This document shows, piece after piece, positions 1 through 7,414 of a DNA stretch of 21,887 nucleotides (position 1 is its first letter; each line of letters begins with the position of its first letter). The notes beneath the pieces were generated by a model. The model did no database searches. It was given only the letters and a program-made list of their open reading frames with translations, and was not told the origin of the DNA. The translations under genes and the position numbers were made by a program. Source of the DNA: Bacillota bacterium (GTDB lineage: Bacteria > Bacillota_H > UBA994 > UBA5500); the NCBI GenBank assembly GCA_012727835.1, contig JAAYGE010000076.1, positions 1 through 21,887 of the forward strand. The letters run 5' to 3'.

Positions 1-51
1 AAGTATTTTGTCGAACCCTCAACAGGAAATAGGCTTGGAGTAGAGAATTAG
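1..51 (+). CDS. possible 3' end of an upstream gene (partial)
   Basis: An open frame runs in from the left edge and stops at TAG (49-51), giving a 16-residue tail, KYFVEPSTGNRLGVEN. It is hydrophilic and too short to assign. In Bacillus the gene before lysA is the spore gene spoVAF, and GerA/SpoVAF-type proteins end in basic or polar tails, but nothing here proves that link. The frame could also be chance, since a 17-codon open frame is not significant. Confidence 0.3.
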   Translation, partial: KYFVEPSTGNRLGVEN

Positions 52-79
52 GGTTAATCAGCTAGAAGCTTGATAACCT

Positions 80-86
80 GGGAGGA
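80..86 (+). promoter_or_regulatory. ribosome binding site of lysA
   Basis: GGGAGGA lies six bases before the ATG at 93 and fixes the start. No convincing -35/-10 pair is seen in the 41 bases between the upstream stop codon and this site, so lysA may be co-transcribed with the gene to its left. Confidence 0.75.
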
Positions 87-92
87 ATACAA

Positions 93-1418
93 ATGAGCAC
101 CTATGTTCATGGTCTTAAATTACAACCGGATATGACCATTGGACCCGATGGGCACCTTTGGTTTGGTGGCTGCAATTTGGTCACTTTAGCGGAGGAATTC
201 GGCACCCCTCTTTATTTAATCAACGAGAATACCATTAGACGCAACTGTGACCGCTATAAACAGGCAGCCGCCGAATACCCCCACGATTTTTCTATTGCCT
301 ACGCCAGTAAGGCCTTTCTGTGTCAAGCCATATGCCGCATTATTGCTAGTATGGGCCTGAACTTAGATGTGGTTTCCTTAGGAGAACTATATACGGCACT
401 AAGCAGTGATTTCCCAGCGGAGCGGATCATTTTCCACGGTGTTAATCGGAGCCGAGAGGAACTGCGCATCGCCATCCAACGGGGTGTGGGACGTATCGTT
501 GTTGATAACTTCTTTGAAATTGAAAAGCTGGTGGCGCTGGCTGCTGAAATGCAACGGGAAGTTAACCTATTAATTCGCGTAGCCAGCGGCGTGCAAGCAA
601 ATACCCATGAATATGTACAAACCAGCATCACCAATTCCAAATTCGGTTTTAATATTGCCGACCTGCCGCAAGTGTTTGCTCTGTGCCACACCCAGCCCTT
701 GTTGAAGGTGAGGGGGTTCCATTCCCATACCGGCTCCCAAATTCTGACCCTACAGCCCTTTATAGAAAATCTGCAGGTGATGCTGAAGTTGCTGGCCACT
801 TGGCAAGAAAGAATACCCGAACTAAGCGAACTGAATGTCGGAGGAGGGTTAGGCAGCTATTATACCAACGGCGACCCGGAGCTCAGCATTGAGGAATACA
901 TGGCCGAAATAATCCGTACCGCCAAAGATACTGCCCGAGAACTGGGAATAGCCCTCCCCCGCTTAACCGTTGAACCGGGCCGATCCATTATCAATGAAGC
1001 GGGGCTCACCCTCTACCGGGTGGGTGGCACCAAGGTTATAGCTGGGATGCGCAAATATGTGTTTGTCGATGGTAGTATGGCCGACAATATTCGCCCCGCC
1101 CTGTATGGCAGCAACTACGAGGCCGCTTTAGCCAACCGGGCTCTAGAACCGGCCACTGAAACGGTTTCCATTGCTGGCCGTTGTTGCGAATCGGGAGACA
1201 TGCTAGTTTGGGAAACGAAACTACCAGCGGCTGCACCCGATGATTTGCTGGTAGTAGGGCGCACCGGTGCCTATACATATAGCATGGCCAGCAATTATAA
1301 CCGTTTGCCCCGGCCGGCGGTAGTTCTAATCACCTCCAGCAAAGCCGAATTAATTGTACGAGGTGAATCCTGGACAGATCTTACCCGCTTTGATCTTATA
1401 CCTGAGCACCTACGCTAA
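93..1418 (+). CDS. lysA: diaminopimelate decarboxylase
   Basis: PLP-dependent fold-type III enzyme that decarboxylates meso-diaminopimelate to L-lysine, the last step of lysine synthesis, in the cytoplasm. The 441 residues match the family's usual length. The PLP lysine is K73 in the YASKAF motif, within the N-terminal alanine-racemase-like barrel. The HSHTGSQ motif (210-216), the glycine-rich phosphate-binding GGGLG (250-254), EPGR (294-297), the CESGD motif with the catalytic cysteine (365-369) and the GAYTYSMASNYN segment (392-403) are all present, so the enzyme should be active. The start is set by a GGGAGGA site six bases upstream. Its last four bases overlap the end of the convergent ABC-F gene. 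No lysine riboswitch is visible in the 92 bases upstream, although one controls a permease operon elsewhere in the window. Confidence 0.96.
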   Translation: MSTYVHGLKLQPDMTIGPDGHLWFGGCNLVTLAEEFGTPLYLINENTIRRNCDRYKQAAAEYPHDFSIAYASKAFLCQAICRIIASMGLNLDVVSLGELYTALSSDFPAERIIFHGVNRSREELRIAIQRGVGRIVVDNFFEIEKLVALAAEMQREVNLLIRVASGVQANTHEYVQTSITNSKFGFNIADLPQVFALCHTQPLLKVRGFHSHTGSQILTLQPFIENLQVMLKLLATWQERIPELSELNVGGGLGSYYTNGDPELSIEEYMAEIIRTAKDTARELGIALPRLTVEPGRSIINEAGLTLYRVGGTKVIAGMRKYVFVDGSMADNIRPALYGSNYEAALANRALEPATETVSIAGRCCESGDMLVWETKLPAAAPDDLLVVGRTGAYTYSMASNYNRLPRPAVVLITSSKAELIVRGESWTDLTRFDLIPEHLR

Positions 1419-3238
1419 TGGTTAATCAATAGACGTAGCTGGGACGCTATTCGCTGAAACTCTCTATCGAGCTCTTCATACTCGGGACTGTCTGCCGGCA
1501 ATTGGCTGATACGGGCAGCTAGCTCAGCCAAGCGGGTGCGTAAAACTGTCGCCCTTTCGGCTTGTTGCCTAGCTGCCAGATCCCGCTGCTGCGCCTGTTG
1601 GAAGTAGCTATAATTGCACTGATAACGGGTTAGACGCCCGTCCTGCAGGTGATAAACCTGATTGACGATAGCATCGAGAAAATAGCGATCGTGGGACACT
1701 AAGATCAAAGCTCCCGGATAGTCGGTTAGCGCCTCTTCAATCTTTTCCCGGGAACGAATATCCAGATGGTTTGTGGGTTCATCCAGCATTAATACGTTAT
1801 AGGGTTGTACCAGCAGCTTCGCCAGACTAACTCGAGCCCGCTGGCCTACCGATAGGGTGGCTATCGGGCGTAATACTTCCTGATTACGAAAACCCAGGCG
1901 GGCGAGAAGGAGCCAAGCTTCACTCCGCTGAATCCCGGTGGTCATCAACTCTTGCAACAGACTGTTGGCCGGATCCAGATCGTCCCGCTCTTGCGAAAAA
2001 TAACCGACAGACAGCGACGGGCTTCTGTATAGCTGACCTTCCTTTGGTTCTAACTCGCCCAAAAGTAAGCGCAAAAGAGTTGTCTTGCCCGACCCGTTAG
2101 CGCCTAAGATGGCCACCCGCGCGCCGGGCCGTAGTGCGAAATTGATGGTTTGCAACCAGGGTTCCTGGCCATAACTAAAGCTCAGTTCCCTCGCTGCCAG
2201 CAAGCTCTGGCTACTAAATTGGGGAGCTTGAAAGGCGATCCCCAACTCCTCTTTTTCCCATGGCTTTTCTACCGCCTGTTCCTGCAGCCGCTGTAGGCGG
2301 CTGACGGTGGCCTTAGCCCGCACTGCTCCCTTCTTCGCTTTAGCCCGCAAAAAGTCGTTCTGTCCCGCCCTTCTGTGGGCCGCATCAAACCACTGCATCT
2401 GGCGGGCAATCAGTTCTCGTAGCCGCCGCTTTTCTGCCTGGTCTCGAGCATAAGCCTCATATTGCTTACGTAATGCCTGCTTCTTTTGCTCCTTATATGC
2501 GGAGTAATTGCCAACAAAACACTCCAAGTGGCCCCTATCCAACTCCCATATCTCTGTCGCCACCTTATCCAAAAAGTAGCGATCGTGAGAAACTAAGACA
2601 ACGGCTTGTTCGACTCGCTTTACCCATTGCTCTAACCAAGTCAGCCCTTCCAGATCCAGATAGTTGGTCGGCTCATCAAGCAACAATAGATCGGGCTTTG
2701 CCACCAGGGCACGGGCTAGGGCGGAGCGGGTCTTCTGCCCGCCGCTGAGCAATTCCAAAGGCAACTCCCAGAGGTGTTGGGGTAGTTCGACCTGGTGGAG
2801 AGCCGTCTCCACCCAAGCATCCAGTTCATAGCCGCCCTGCTGCTCAAACTCATCAAGCAATTCACCATAGCGTTGTAAGAGCTGGGGTCCTTCATCGCTG
2901 GAACTATGGGCTAACTGTTGTTCTAGGGCTCGCAGCTTCTTTTCTAACTCCACCAATTGCTTTAAACCGTTACGCACATATTCATAGGCCGATAGCTGTA
3001 GCTCTACGGGCAATTCCTGGGGTAGGTAGGCAATTCGTAAGGAACTAGAGCGCTGGATTTCCCCCGCATCGGCCGGTTCTAACCCCGCCAGCACTTTCAG
3101 CAGCGTTGATTTTCCACAGCCGTTGTCGCCCACCAAGCCGATTGTGGTCGGCGCATTTATTTCCCCCTTTAGTTTTTCAAACACTGCTCGTGCCCCAAAA
3201 AACTTAGTTAAATTCTTAAAGCTTAATAGCGTCGGCAA
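1415..3238 (-). CDS. ABC-F family ribosome-associated ATPase
   Basis: Soluble protein with two ATP-binding cassettes and no membrane segments. ABC-F proteins bind the ribosomal E site; some are housekeeping factors and some protect the ribosome from drugs bound at the peptidyl transferase centre. Numbering from TTG at 3238: Walker A GDNGCGKST (37-45), signature LSGGQ (164-168), Walker B LLLLDEPTN (184-192); second cassette GANGSGKTT (379-387), LSVGQ (462-466), LMLDEPTNHLD (483-493). A charged, helical linker joins them (about 245-335), and a basic coiled C-terminal tail follows (about 545-607). The frame is open to a GTG at 3247, but that codon lies inside the GGGAGGTG ribosome binding site, so the TTG eight bases after GGGAGG is the better start. 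The long attenuator-like leader favours the antibiotic-resistance type. The family is certain; the drug spectrum cannot be read from the sequence. Confidence 0.9.
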   Translation of the reverse strand: MPTLLSFKNLTKFFGARAVFEKLKGEINAPTTIGLVGDNGCGKSTLLKVLAGLEPADAGEIQRSSSLRIAYLPQELPVELQLSAYEYVRNGLKQLVELEKKLRALEQQLAHSSSDEGPQLLQRYGELLDEFEQQGGYELDAWVETALHQVELPQHLWELPLELLSGGQKTRSALARALVAKPDLLLLDEPTNYLDLEGLTWLEQWVKRVEQAVVLVSHDRYFLDKVATEIWELDRGHLECFVGNYSAYKEQKKQALRKQYEAYARDQAEKRRLRELIARQMQWFDAAHRRAGQNDFLRAKAKKGAVRAKATVSRLQRLQEQAVEKPWEKEELGIAFQAPQFSSQSLLAARELSFSYGQEPWLQTINFALRPGARVAILGANGSGKTTLLRLLLGELEPKEGQLYRSPSLSVGYFSQERDDLDPANSLLQELMTTGIQRSEAWLLLARLGFRNQEVLRPIATLSVGQRARVSLAKLLVQPYNVLMLDEPTNHLDIRSREKIEEALTDYPGALILVSHDRYFLDAIVNQVYHLQDGRLTRYQCNYSYFQQAQQRDLAARQQAERATVLRTRLAELAARISQLPADSPEYEELDREFQRIASQLRLLINH

Positions 3239-3298
3239 AAGTAGCACCTCCCGTTAAAGCTCTAAAGTCCTGGAGATTGCCGCGCTAGGTAAACACAA

Positions 3299-3341
3299 AA
3301 AGACCTTTTTAGGCATCACAAATGGCCCCAAAAAGGTCTTT
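3299..3341 (-). terminator. leader terminator with competing antiterminator, upstream of the ABC-F gene
   Basis: On the minus strand a perfect 12-bp stem (AAAGACCTTTTT with AAAAAGGTCTTT) is followed by TTTTGTGTTT, some 50 bases before the ABC-F ribosome binding site. Just upstream, AAAGGT (3351-3356) can pair with ACCTTT (3332-3337), which is part of the 5' arm of the same stem. The two structures exclude each other, as expected for a transcription attenuator. Confidence 0.75.
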
Positions 3342-3477
3342 ACTGTCTACACCTTTATATAGAAATTCACCAGGCGGTGATGTTCCTATCTTTATGGGTA
3401 TACAGCAATGCGGGCACAACAAAATAGCGCCATGCCCCGAGGCATTTGCGTACCTAGCCGGATTCGGTTAGCGTACG

Positions 3478-3489
3478 TTAAATGCGCAT
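3478..3489 (-). CDS. three-codon upstream ORF, Met-Arg-Ile-stop
   Basis: ATG CGC ATT TAA in the ABC-F leader. A weak purine-rich AGGGTGG lies ten bases upstream. The stop is directly followed by a hairpin stem starting at 3477, so a ribosome stalled on this ORF would cover the base of that stem and could change the folding that leads to the terminator. Such short frames occur by chance; position and context, not length, support it. Confidence 0.45.
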   Translation of the reverse strand: MRI

Positions 3490-3544
3490 TACTGTCTATC
3501 CACCCTACCCCCAGCAGGGGGTTCCTTTCTTTTTATTTAACATA

Positions 3545-3573
3545 ATTTTATATGTACCTGTATGCGAAAGCAA
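3545..3573 (-). promoter_or_regulatory. promoter of the ABC-F leader
   Basis: Minus-strand TTGCTT (3568-3573) and TAAAAT (3545-3550) are separated by exactly 17 bases. Transcription would start near 3538. It lies just after the stop of the preceding membrane-protein gene, so the ABC-F gene can be expressed independently of the M1 peptidase operon. Confidence 0.65.
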
Positions 3574-3582
3574 GGTGGAGAA

Positions 3583-4296
3583 TTAATCAACTTCGTGGGC
3601 TTCCTGGTCCACCGTTTCCACCACACAACTAGTCCGCCACAACTTGATCCATATCAGCAGCAGTTCGCCTACGAAGAACAATAATGCCAAAGGCCATCCC
3701 TTGAGGCTAATGGCCTTCTTATACAGCCAAAGGGAAACTGTTGTTGCCGTACTGACAAGCACGAGCCAGGCTAAAACAAGCTGCAGACCGGCGGTAGGTG
3801 TGGGCCAAGCTCTTCTATCACTGACCAAACGCGCCCGGTAGAGGGCAAACCAAAGGCTAAATCCCAAGGCGCCCACGACAAATAGCAAGGGGCGGGTTAG
3901 CAACCAATCGGCCTCCAAGTACAGAAGCCATCCCACTAAGCCAATGGTCAAATAAAAAACTATATACAGTTTGCCAAAGGCTTGCCATAACACCCGCGAA
4001 CAACGTCCTAGGCGACAGTAGACAAAGGCGTCAACAAAGGGATTCAAAATCAGCCTGACTAAGAACAGGATTACCAGCAGAGGAAAAACCGCATTTTGAG
4101 TAAAGGAAATTAACAACAGGCGCAAAGTCCCCAGATCCAGGTGGTGTATATCATTGATGCGGTGCCGCCAGGGGCTAACTAACACCCGACTACACCAATA
4201 ATAAGCTACACGCCCTAGGGCACACCATAACACCGCCAACCCTATTAGCCCACTGGCCCAAAGCCGGGCTCCAGCCCTCCGTAGAAGCTTAATCAT
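3583..4296 (-). CDS. hypothetical polytopic membrane protein
   Basis: A 237-residue protein not assigned to a family. About six hydrophobic segments are visible (roughly 12-36, 60-84, 108-128, 134-152, 170-190 and 197-216), with basic residues between them and an acidic C-terminus (ETVDQEAHEVD). No catalytic or metal motif is apparent. It starts ten bases after the stop of the M1 peptidase gene with GAGGA directly before the ATG, and AGGTG slightly further upstream, so the two genes form one transcription unit. It may help anchor, export or partner the peptidase, but this is only inferred from position. Confidence 0.7.
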   Translation of the reverse strand: MIKLLRRAGARLWASGLIGLAVLWCALGRVAYYWCSRVLVSPWRHRINDIHHLDLGTLRLLLISFTQNAVFPLLVILFLVRLILNPFVDAFVYCRLGRCSRVLWQAFGKLYIVFYLTIGLVGWLLYLEADWLLTRPLLFVVGALGFSLWFALYRARLVSDRRAWPTPTAGLQLVLAWLVLVSTATTVSLWLYKKAISLKGWPLALLFFVGELLLIWIKLWRTSCVVETVDQEAHEVD

Positions 4297-4306
4297 TCCT
4301 CTTCAC

Positions 4307-6127
4307 CTACCAGCCCAACAGGCGCAGGCAGAATTGTAGCAGCTGGGTTAACCACAAGTCCAACCAGTTGCTAGCCTTTACGTAGTAACGATTGTTGCTA
4401 CGATTATGGTCCAGCAAGACCCGATGGGGTGCCGGGTCCAGCTCCAGACTAACCGGCGGCGCCGAGTGTTCAAAGGTAAGTTGGCTCTGGACAATGGGAT
4501 TCCAAACTAGATCAACAGAAGTACCATCTGCCAATGCCACCCTTAAAACCAGCTCCCGCTCTTCCCTCGGTCCCGAAAGCCATACGCTAGTTCTCTCTCC
4601 AGCAGTTGCCACCTCATCTATAGCATAATCCTGCATGCCCGCACCGTAAATGTAATTAGCAAAGAAGGCTTGCCAACTCTGGCCTGTTACCTCTTCTAAA
4701 ACCTGCTGCCAATCGGCTGTACTTGGGTGGTCGTAGAGAAAGCGCTGGCAATAGACCTGCAGGGCGGTTTGCATCCGCTCCCACCCAATTAGGCGTTCTA
4801 TTTCATGTAGGATCAACTTGCCCCGTACATAGGCATTGGCCTGATAGGAGTAGTTATCACTGTATTTCCAGCCCTCCTTGACCAATGGCTCTGGCATAAG
4901 AATAGAAGTAGCTTCCTTTGCCGTCGCTAGCTGTCCGTTAAAGGCATGGGCTATTATTTTATCCTCCAGGTAACTGGTGAACCCCTCATCTAACCAGGCC
5001 TCCTCCACCTCATTGGTAGCCACTAGCCCGTAAAAGTACTGGTGTATAATTTCATGGATCAAAACCCGACCGATTAGGTCACGATCGTGCACTGATGCAT
5101 CCCACCCGGTAATCAAGGTGGGATATTCCATACCACCGGCACCGATGGCACCGGCCCGGGGGCAGACAATAGTTAACGATGGGTAGGGGTAAGGAACTAA
5201 CCATCGGCTGAGACAGTCTAACGTGGTCTTGGCCACTTGCAGATAGTGGTTTAATAGGTATTCATGTTGCGGTTGCAGATAAAGATTAATCGCCACTTCC
5301 GGCTGAATTTCTGAAGAAAAGGTGGCCTGGTGCTCGCAAAAATTGTTATCGGCGGCCCAAGCAAAATCGTGTACCTTTTCTGCCTGGAAGACATACTGGC
5401 GTTTATTCCCTTGAATCCTAGGCCCCTCCAGCAACTGCCCGCTAGCTGCCACCATGTGGGTCTTAGGAACGTTAATGGTCACACGATAGGTACCAAAGTT
5501 GGCGTAAAACTCGGTATTAGCGTGGTACTGATGGACATTCCAACCATCCAATTGGCGCCCCCGGGTGCCAGCAGTCTCATAGGCGGCCACTTTGGGAAAC
5601 CACTGGCCAGCCATAACAAAGGAGACATATTTTCCCATACGGGCGAACACCATAGGCAACTTTACGACAAACTCAATATCTAAACGGATCGAATCTCCCG
5701 GCGCCACCGGTTGGGGAAGACTCACTCGCATTAAAGTGCCATCCTCCTGGTTACCATCATCGGGCTGGACAAATTGCCAATTCAGGTTACGCCCCTGGGC
5801 TCGCACTTGCCGCAGCTCCATGTATCCATAACCGGCAGCTGACAGGCGTTCCCCCCGCCGCACACCCTTCGTTTCAAGGAGAAAGGAAGAATTAGGACGA
5901 AAGGCATTAGGATAAAGGTGAAAATACATTTCCTGCACGGGAATGCTTCCTGGATTGGTCCAAATTACCCGTTCTTGCCCTTCCAAGTAGGTGCAATCTT
6001 CGCTAAGGGTAACGGTAATGTCGTAGGCAACGATGCTGGCAGTCTCCGCCGCCAAAGGCACCCTAGTAGGCACCAGCAATATTAGCAGTAACAAAGATAT
6101 GGGTACCAGGAACCGATATAATTTCAT
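4307..6127 (-). CDS. secreted M1-family zinc metallopeptidase
   Basis: Aminopeptidase of the gluzincin M1 family, which removes residues from peptide N-termini. Numbered from the ATG at 6127 (606 residues): an N-terminal signal peptide or anchor (about 1-27, hydrophobic stretch FLVPISLLLLILLV), the substrate-anchoring GGMEYPTL loop (331-338, in place of GAMEN), and the zinc motif HEIIH (358-362) with the third ligand Glu381 in WLDEGF, exactly 18 residues after the second histidine. It should be active outside the membrane. The C-terminus ends in an amphipathic Trp/Leu-rich stretch. The frame is open to a TTG at 6187, but that codon is inside the upstream gene's terminator, so the ATG at 6127, preceded by a G-rich run ending GGGGGAG, is preferred. 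It is followed by a membrane-protein gene in the same unit. Peptide specificity is unknown. Confidence 0.88.
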   Translation of the reverse strand: MKLYRFLVPISLLLLILLVPTRVPLAAETASIVAYDITVTLSEDCTYLEGQERVIWTNPGSIPVQEMYFHLYPNAFRPNSSFLLETKGVRRGERLSAAGYGYMELRQVRAQGRNLNWQFVQPDDGNQEDGTLMRVSLPQPVAPGDSIRLDIEFVVKLPMVFARMGKYVSFVMAGQWFPKVAAYETAGTRGRQLDGWNVHQYHANTEFYANFGTYRVTINVPKTHMVAASGQLLEGPRIQGNKRQYVFQAEKVHDFAWAADNNFCEHQATFSSEIQPEVAINLYLQPQHEYLLNHYLQVAKTTLDCLSRWLVPYPYPSLTIVCPRAGAIGAGGMEYPTLITGWDASVHDRDLIGRVLIHEIIHQYFYGLVATNEVEEAWLDEGFTSYLEDKIIAHAFNGQLATAKEATSILMPEPLVKEGWKYSDNYSYQANAYVRGKLILHEIERLIGWERMQTALQVYCQRFLYDHPSTADWQQVLEEVTGQSWQAFFANYIYGAGMQDYAIDEVATAGERTSVWLSGPREERELVLRVALADGTSVDLVWNPIVQSQLTFEHSAPPVSLELDPAPHRVLLDHNRSNNRYYVKASNWLDLWLTQLLQFCLRLLGW

Positions 6128-6186
6128 CTCCCCCACCCCCCAACTACAGCTATATTCGCCTTGGCAGCCCAACTTCCCTAGCCGCA

Positions 6187-6219
6187 AAAAAAGAAGGAGC
6201 GATTTACTGCTCCTTCTTG
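6187..6219 (-). terminator. rho-independent terminator of the Cys-rich membrane protein gene
   Basis: On the minus strand AAGAAGGAGC pairs with GCTCCTTCTT (10 bp, 8-base loop) and runs into a T tract. It overlaps the last codons of the gene ending at 6204 and separates it from the M1 peptidase gene. Confidence 0.85.
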
Positions 6220-7253
6220 GTGTTTATTGGTATCAACACTACTTGGTAAAGATCCTTGGCTTGTAAGTGCCCAATTAAGCAGCGACAGCACGTCTGGTAA
6301 ATTTCCCGAGTAATTTTCGGCTGATGACGAAAATCCTTACAGAATTCCTCCCAGGTAGGTACTCGGGCCCTTCCATCTCGCCCCCAAGAAACTCGCCGAT
6401 GCAACCCCGATTGCCAGCAAACGGCCTGATAAAAACAACGCTGACATAAAGAGAATAATTGGGCTACACTTACATGGCCTTGGCTACTGTAATAGAGCAA
6501 GCGCAAGCGGCGGGCCCAGTTAAATACATAAACGGGCACAAGAATTGCTAATCCGATGGCGCCTACTAAATACAGGTCGGGGATTGTTATCAAAAAAAGA
6601 AAACGGCCTACGAGTAGTGTCAATAGGGGGAGGGTTGCCATTAGTAGAAGGAGGTATCGATATTGAAGTGCTCGAGTTATGTGGCGGGGCACTTTAGTTA
6701 ATGGCCAATCGGCCGGATCTAAGCGCGACAAATAGGGTAAGAGAGCCAATTCAATCTCCCTTTGTTCTTCTTCGCTATGGAATGGGATAGCTTCCACCCA
6801 GTCCCCCGACTTATTTACTAGTATAAAAGCCCCTGGGGAATCGGTGAAAAGCAAATAGCCGGCTAGGTTATTCCAAGCGACCACCATGCGCGCGTGCGGG
6901 TAGAATCCGACTATCCCTATTTTACCTAGTAGCAACTCGTGCCGACAAAATAGCGCCCAGCCCAAGCCCCCTCCCACCCCTATTCCCAGCACAACCCGAC
7001 TAAGCCACAAATCTTCCGGGATGGGGGTTAGAATGGCTACAAAAAACCAGAAAAGTATCAGACCCGCAGCCACTAAGGTTATCTGCAGAAAGGGGCGTCT
7101 TATGCGATATTCGGCCCGTAGCCGTTGATACCGGCGGGCTACTACTATATGACGTATCGGATGCATATAACGGGGCATTACCTGCACCGGATTTCCAACC
7201 AATACCAACAAACACCCCAAAGCCAAACCGAGTACGGCTAAGACAAGTCCCAT
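6204..7253 (-). CDS. hypothetical membrane protein with a cysteine-rich C-terminal domain
   Basis: A 349-residue protein not assigned to a family. Hydrophobic segments lie at about 2-20, 57-76, 84-104, 199-224 and 228-246. Between the third and fourth is a soluble region (105-195) with an SEEEQREIE helix, and the ~100-residue C-terminal part is soluble and basic. That part holds Cys270, 273, 279, 305, 322, 323 and 325, including a CQRC pair and a CCRC cluster, suggesting metal binding or redox chemistry, most likely on the cytoplasmic side. The ATG at 7253 follows GGGAG by eleven bases, a rather long spacing. The gene has its own terminator and is divergent from the chemoreceptor gene across a 425-base gap. 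Confidence 0.7.
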   Translation of the reverse strand: MGLVLAVLGLALGCLLVLVGNPVQVMPRYMHPIRHIVVARRYQRLRAEYRIRRPFLQITLVAAGLILFWFFVAILTPIPEDLWLSRVVLGIGVGGGLGWALFCRHELLLGKIGIVGFYPHARMVVAWNNLAGYLLFTDSPGAFILVNKSGDWVEAIPFHSEEEQREIELALLPYLSRLDPADWPLTKVPRHITRALQYRYLLLLMATLPLLTLLVGRFLFLITIPDLYLVGAIGLAILVPVYVFNWARRLRLLYYSSQGHVSVAQLFSLCQRCFYQAVCWQSGLHRRVSWGRDGRARVPTWEEFCKDFRHQPKITREIYQTCCRCLIGHLQAKDLYQVVLIPINTKKEQ

Positions 7254-7330
7254 AGATTACGTCACTCCCATCGTGATTTAGCCCGGGTGAAAAAAATATC
7301 CTTTATCTCTTCGCCTTCTGCCCTGCTGGT

Positions 7331-7367
7331 TCCTGCCAAATCTTTTTGTATCAAAGTTTTGGCAGGA
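7331..7367. repeat. inverted repeat in the intergenic region before the chemoreceptor gene
   Basis: TCCTGCCAAA (7331-7340) and TTTGGCAGGA (7358-7367) are perfect 10-bp arms, with CTTT/AAAG (7342-7345/7353-7356) pairing inside across a T-T mismatch. The segment from 7342 to 7352 can alternatively pair with TGATACAAAAAAG (7398-7410). Neither gene end is close enough for a simple terminator and no T tract follows directly. It may be one copy of a dispersed intergenic repeat. Confidence 0.6.
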
Positions 7368-7370
7368 GAA

Positions 7371-7387
7371 TGTCGATTTCTGTTGAA
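7371..7387 (+). promoter_or_regulatory. tandem Spo0A-box-like motifs
   Basis: TGTCGAT (7371-7377) and TGTTGAA (7381-7387) each differ by one base from the 0A box TGTCGAA and start exactly ten bases apart, one helical turn. The pair lies in the gap between the divergent membrane-protein and chemoreceptor genes. With one mismatch in each seven-mer the evidence is weak. Confidence 0.3.
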
Positions 7388-7414
7388 TGTAAACTGATGA
7401 TACAAAAAAGGTAA

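Larger units (their letters stand above)
3242..3540 (-). promoter_or_regulatory. structured leader (candidate drug-responsive attenuator) of the ABC-F gene
   Basis: About 300 transcribed but mostly non-coding bases. In order on the minus strand: a GC-rich hairpin (3507-3522), a three-codon upstream ORF (3478-3489), a long hairpin starting one base after its stop (3449-3477), small hairpins at 3432-3445 and 3367-3380, an antiterminator arm (3351-3356), the terminator (3299-3341) and the ribosome binding site. The ten-mer TAGACAGTAA occurs twice, at 3489-3498 just before the upstream ORF and at 3340-3349 just before the terminator. Known resistance ABC-F genes such as Bacillus vmlR and Listeria lmo0919 have leaders of this kind; its function here is inferred. 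Confidence 0.65.

Noticed and set aside
9..15. Perfect Spo0A box TGTCGAA near the left edge
   Set aside because: It lies in the likely coding tail of the upstream gene (Phe-Val-Glu codons), and one seven-mer is expected by chance in a window of this size.
1405..1440. CTACG/CGTAG hairpin at the lysA end as terminator
   Set aside because: Only five base pairs with a long loop and no T tract on either strand.
3505..3543. 12-codon frame at the very start of the ABC-F leader (MLNKKKGTPCWG)
   Set aside because: Its ATG lies at or before the predicted transcript start and has no ribosome binding site; the three-codon ORF fits better.
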